DNA from: Burkholderiales bacterium
GTDB taxonomy: Bacteria > Pseudomonadota > Gammaproteobacteria > Burkholderiales > Burkholderiaceae_C
Assembly: GCA_030604135.1 (NCBI GenBank)
Contig: JAUVWL010000008.1
Coordinates: 62,001 to 126,000, forward strand
DNA: 64,000 nt
Direction of reading: 5' to 3'
The position numbers and the translations under genes are program-made. The notes below the pieces were generated by a model, which saw only the letters and a program-made list of their open reading frames with translations, searched no databases and was not told the origin of the DNA. Below, piece after piece: positions 63,681 to 64,000 of the stretch. Numbering within the stretch: position 1 is the first letter of the stretch; every line of letters starts with the position of its first letter.

Positions 63681-64000
63681 ATGCCCCACAGCCACAAGAT
63701 CACCCCGCAGGAAGCCCTGCTGCGCACCATCGAGCACCGCGAAATCTTTCACGACGAGATGCTGCACCTGATGCGGCTCATCATGAGTGGCGAGATGTCA
63801 CCCGTGGTGATGGCCGCGCTCATCACCGGCCTTCGCGTGAAGAAGGAAACCATTGGCGAGATCACCGCCGCCGCGCAGGTCATGCGCGAGTTCTCGACCA
63901 AGGTGCATGTGGCCGACAAGACCCACCTGGTGGACATCGTGGGCACGGGTGGCGACGGTTCGCACACCTTCAACATCTCCACCTGTTCGATGTTCGTGGC
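63681..64000 (+). CDS. trpD: Anthranilate phosphoribosyltransferase, N-terminal part (partial)
   Basis: Second step of the tryptophan branch: attaches phosphoribose to anthranilate. The gene runs off the window end. Start ATG 63681 after GGAGACC. Visible: [46 protein letters not shown] and the PRPP-binding glycine loop [17 protein letters not shown]. Continues the trpE-trpG operon after the two inserted genes. Confidence 0.96.
   Translation, partial: MPHSHKITPQEALLRTIEHREIFHDEMLHLMRLIMSGEMSPVVMAALITGLRVKKETIGEITAAAQVMREFSTKVHVADKTHLVDIVGTGGDGSHTFNISTCSMFV

Noticed and set aside
1..64000. tRNA, rRNA and prophage genes
   Set aside because: No T-loop-like GGTTCGAATCC with matching arms in the gaps, no rRNA blocks and no phage structural or integrase genes seen.

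Overview
The window is 64 kb of GC-rich bacterial chromosome with very few long non-coding stretches. Family content and gene order suggest a betaproteobacterium of the order Burkholderiales, most likely Comamonadaceae. Pointers are argS next to a SPOR protein and dsbA, lptA-lptB-rpoN, rpe-gph-trpE-trpG-trpD, an HAAT-type liv transporter, and dispersed GC-rich intergenic repeats of a kind I associate with that family. The genus cannot be fixed from sequence alone. I found no rRNA, tRNA, CRISPR array, complete insertion sequence or prophage.

Region by region: 1-3.4 kb holds the end of leuS, then lptE and holA. 3.4-10.9 kb is a catabolic uptake unit: an AraC-type regulator divergent from a branched-chain/aromatic-acid-type ABC transporter (binding protein, two permeases, two ATPases) followed by an aromatic-type aldehyde dehydrogenase. 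11-18 kb has creA-like, rhodanese, a binding protein without signal peptide, proA, gshA, a BenE transporter and gshB. 18-25.3 kb has small conserved genes, an SMR and a DHA2 exporter, two cytochromes c and an enoyl-CoA hydratase. 25.4-30.8 kb has malate synthase G, an L-2-haloacid dehalogenase, a CoA-transferase and a LysR regulator. 30.9-31.7 kb is a lipoprotein serine protease.

31.7-35.9 kb is a compact lysine module: a lysG-like regulator divergent from lysE-davB-davA. Export and oxidative degradation of lysine seem to be under one regulator. 36-40 kb is an AT-richer patch with a lone GT4 glycosyltransferase and a secreted beta-helix/PKD protein with a long Ala-Pro repeat, closed by a strong terminator.

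40.7-57 kb is mostly housekeeping: argS, SPOR, dsbA; lptA-lptB-rpoN; an RNA methyltransferase, a PIN protein and a MORN-like protein; a membrane glutamate-synthase-like protein; a CZB-like protein with an altered zinc motif; pncC/cinA, pgpA, thiL, a membrane 'recombinase' and apaG. 57.2-64 kb is the tryptophan region: rpe-gph, then a probable trp leader, trpE-trpG, a threonine aldolase and RhtB-type exporter insertion, and the start of trpD. The gph gene carries two tandem copies of an 84-bp dispersed repeat translated as an N-terminal extension.

All assignments come from reading the sequence and recalled family knowledge; no database search was run.
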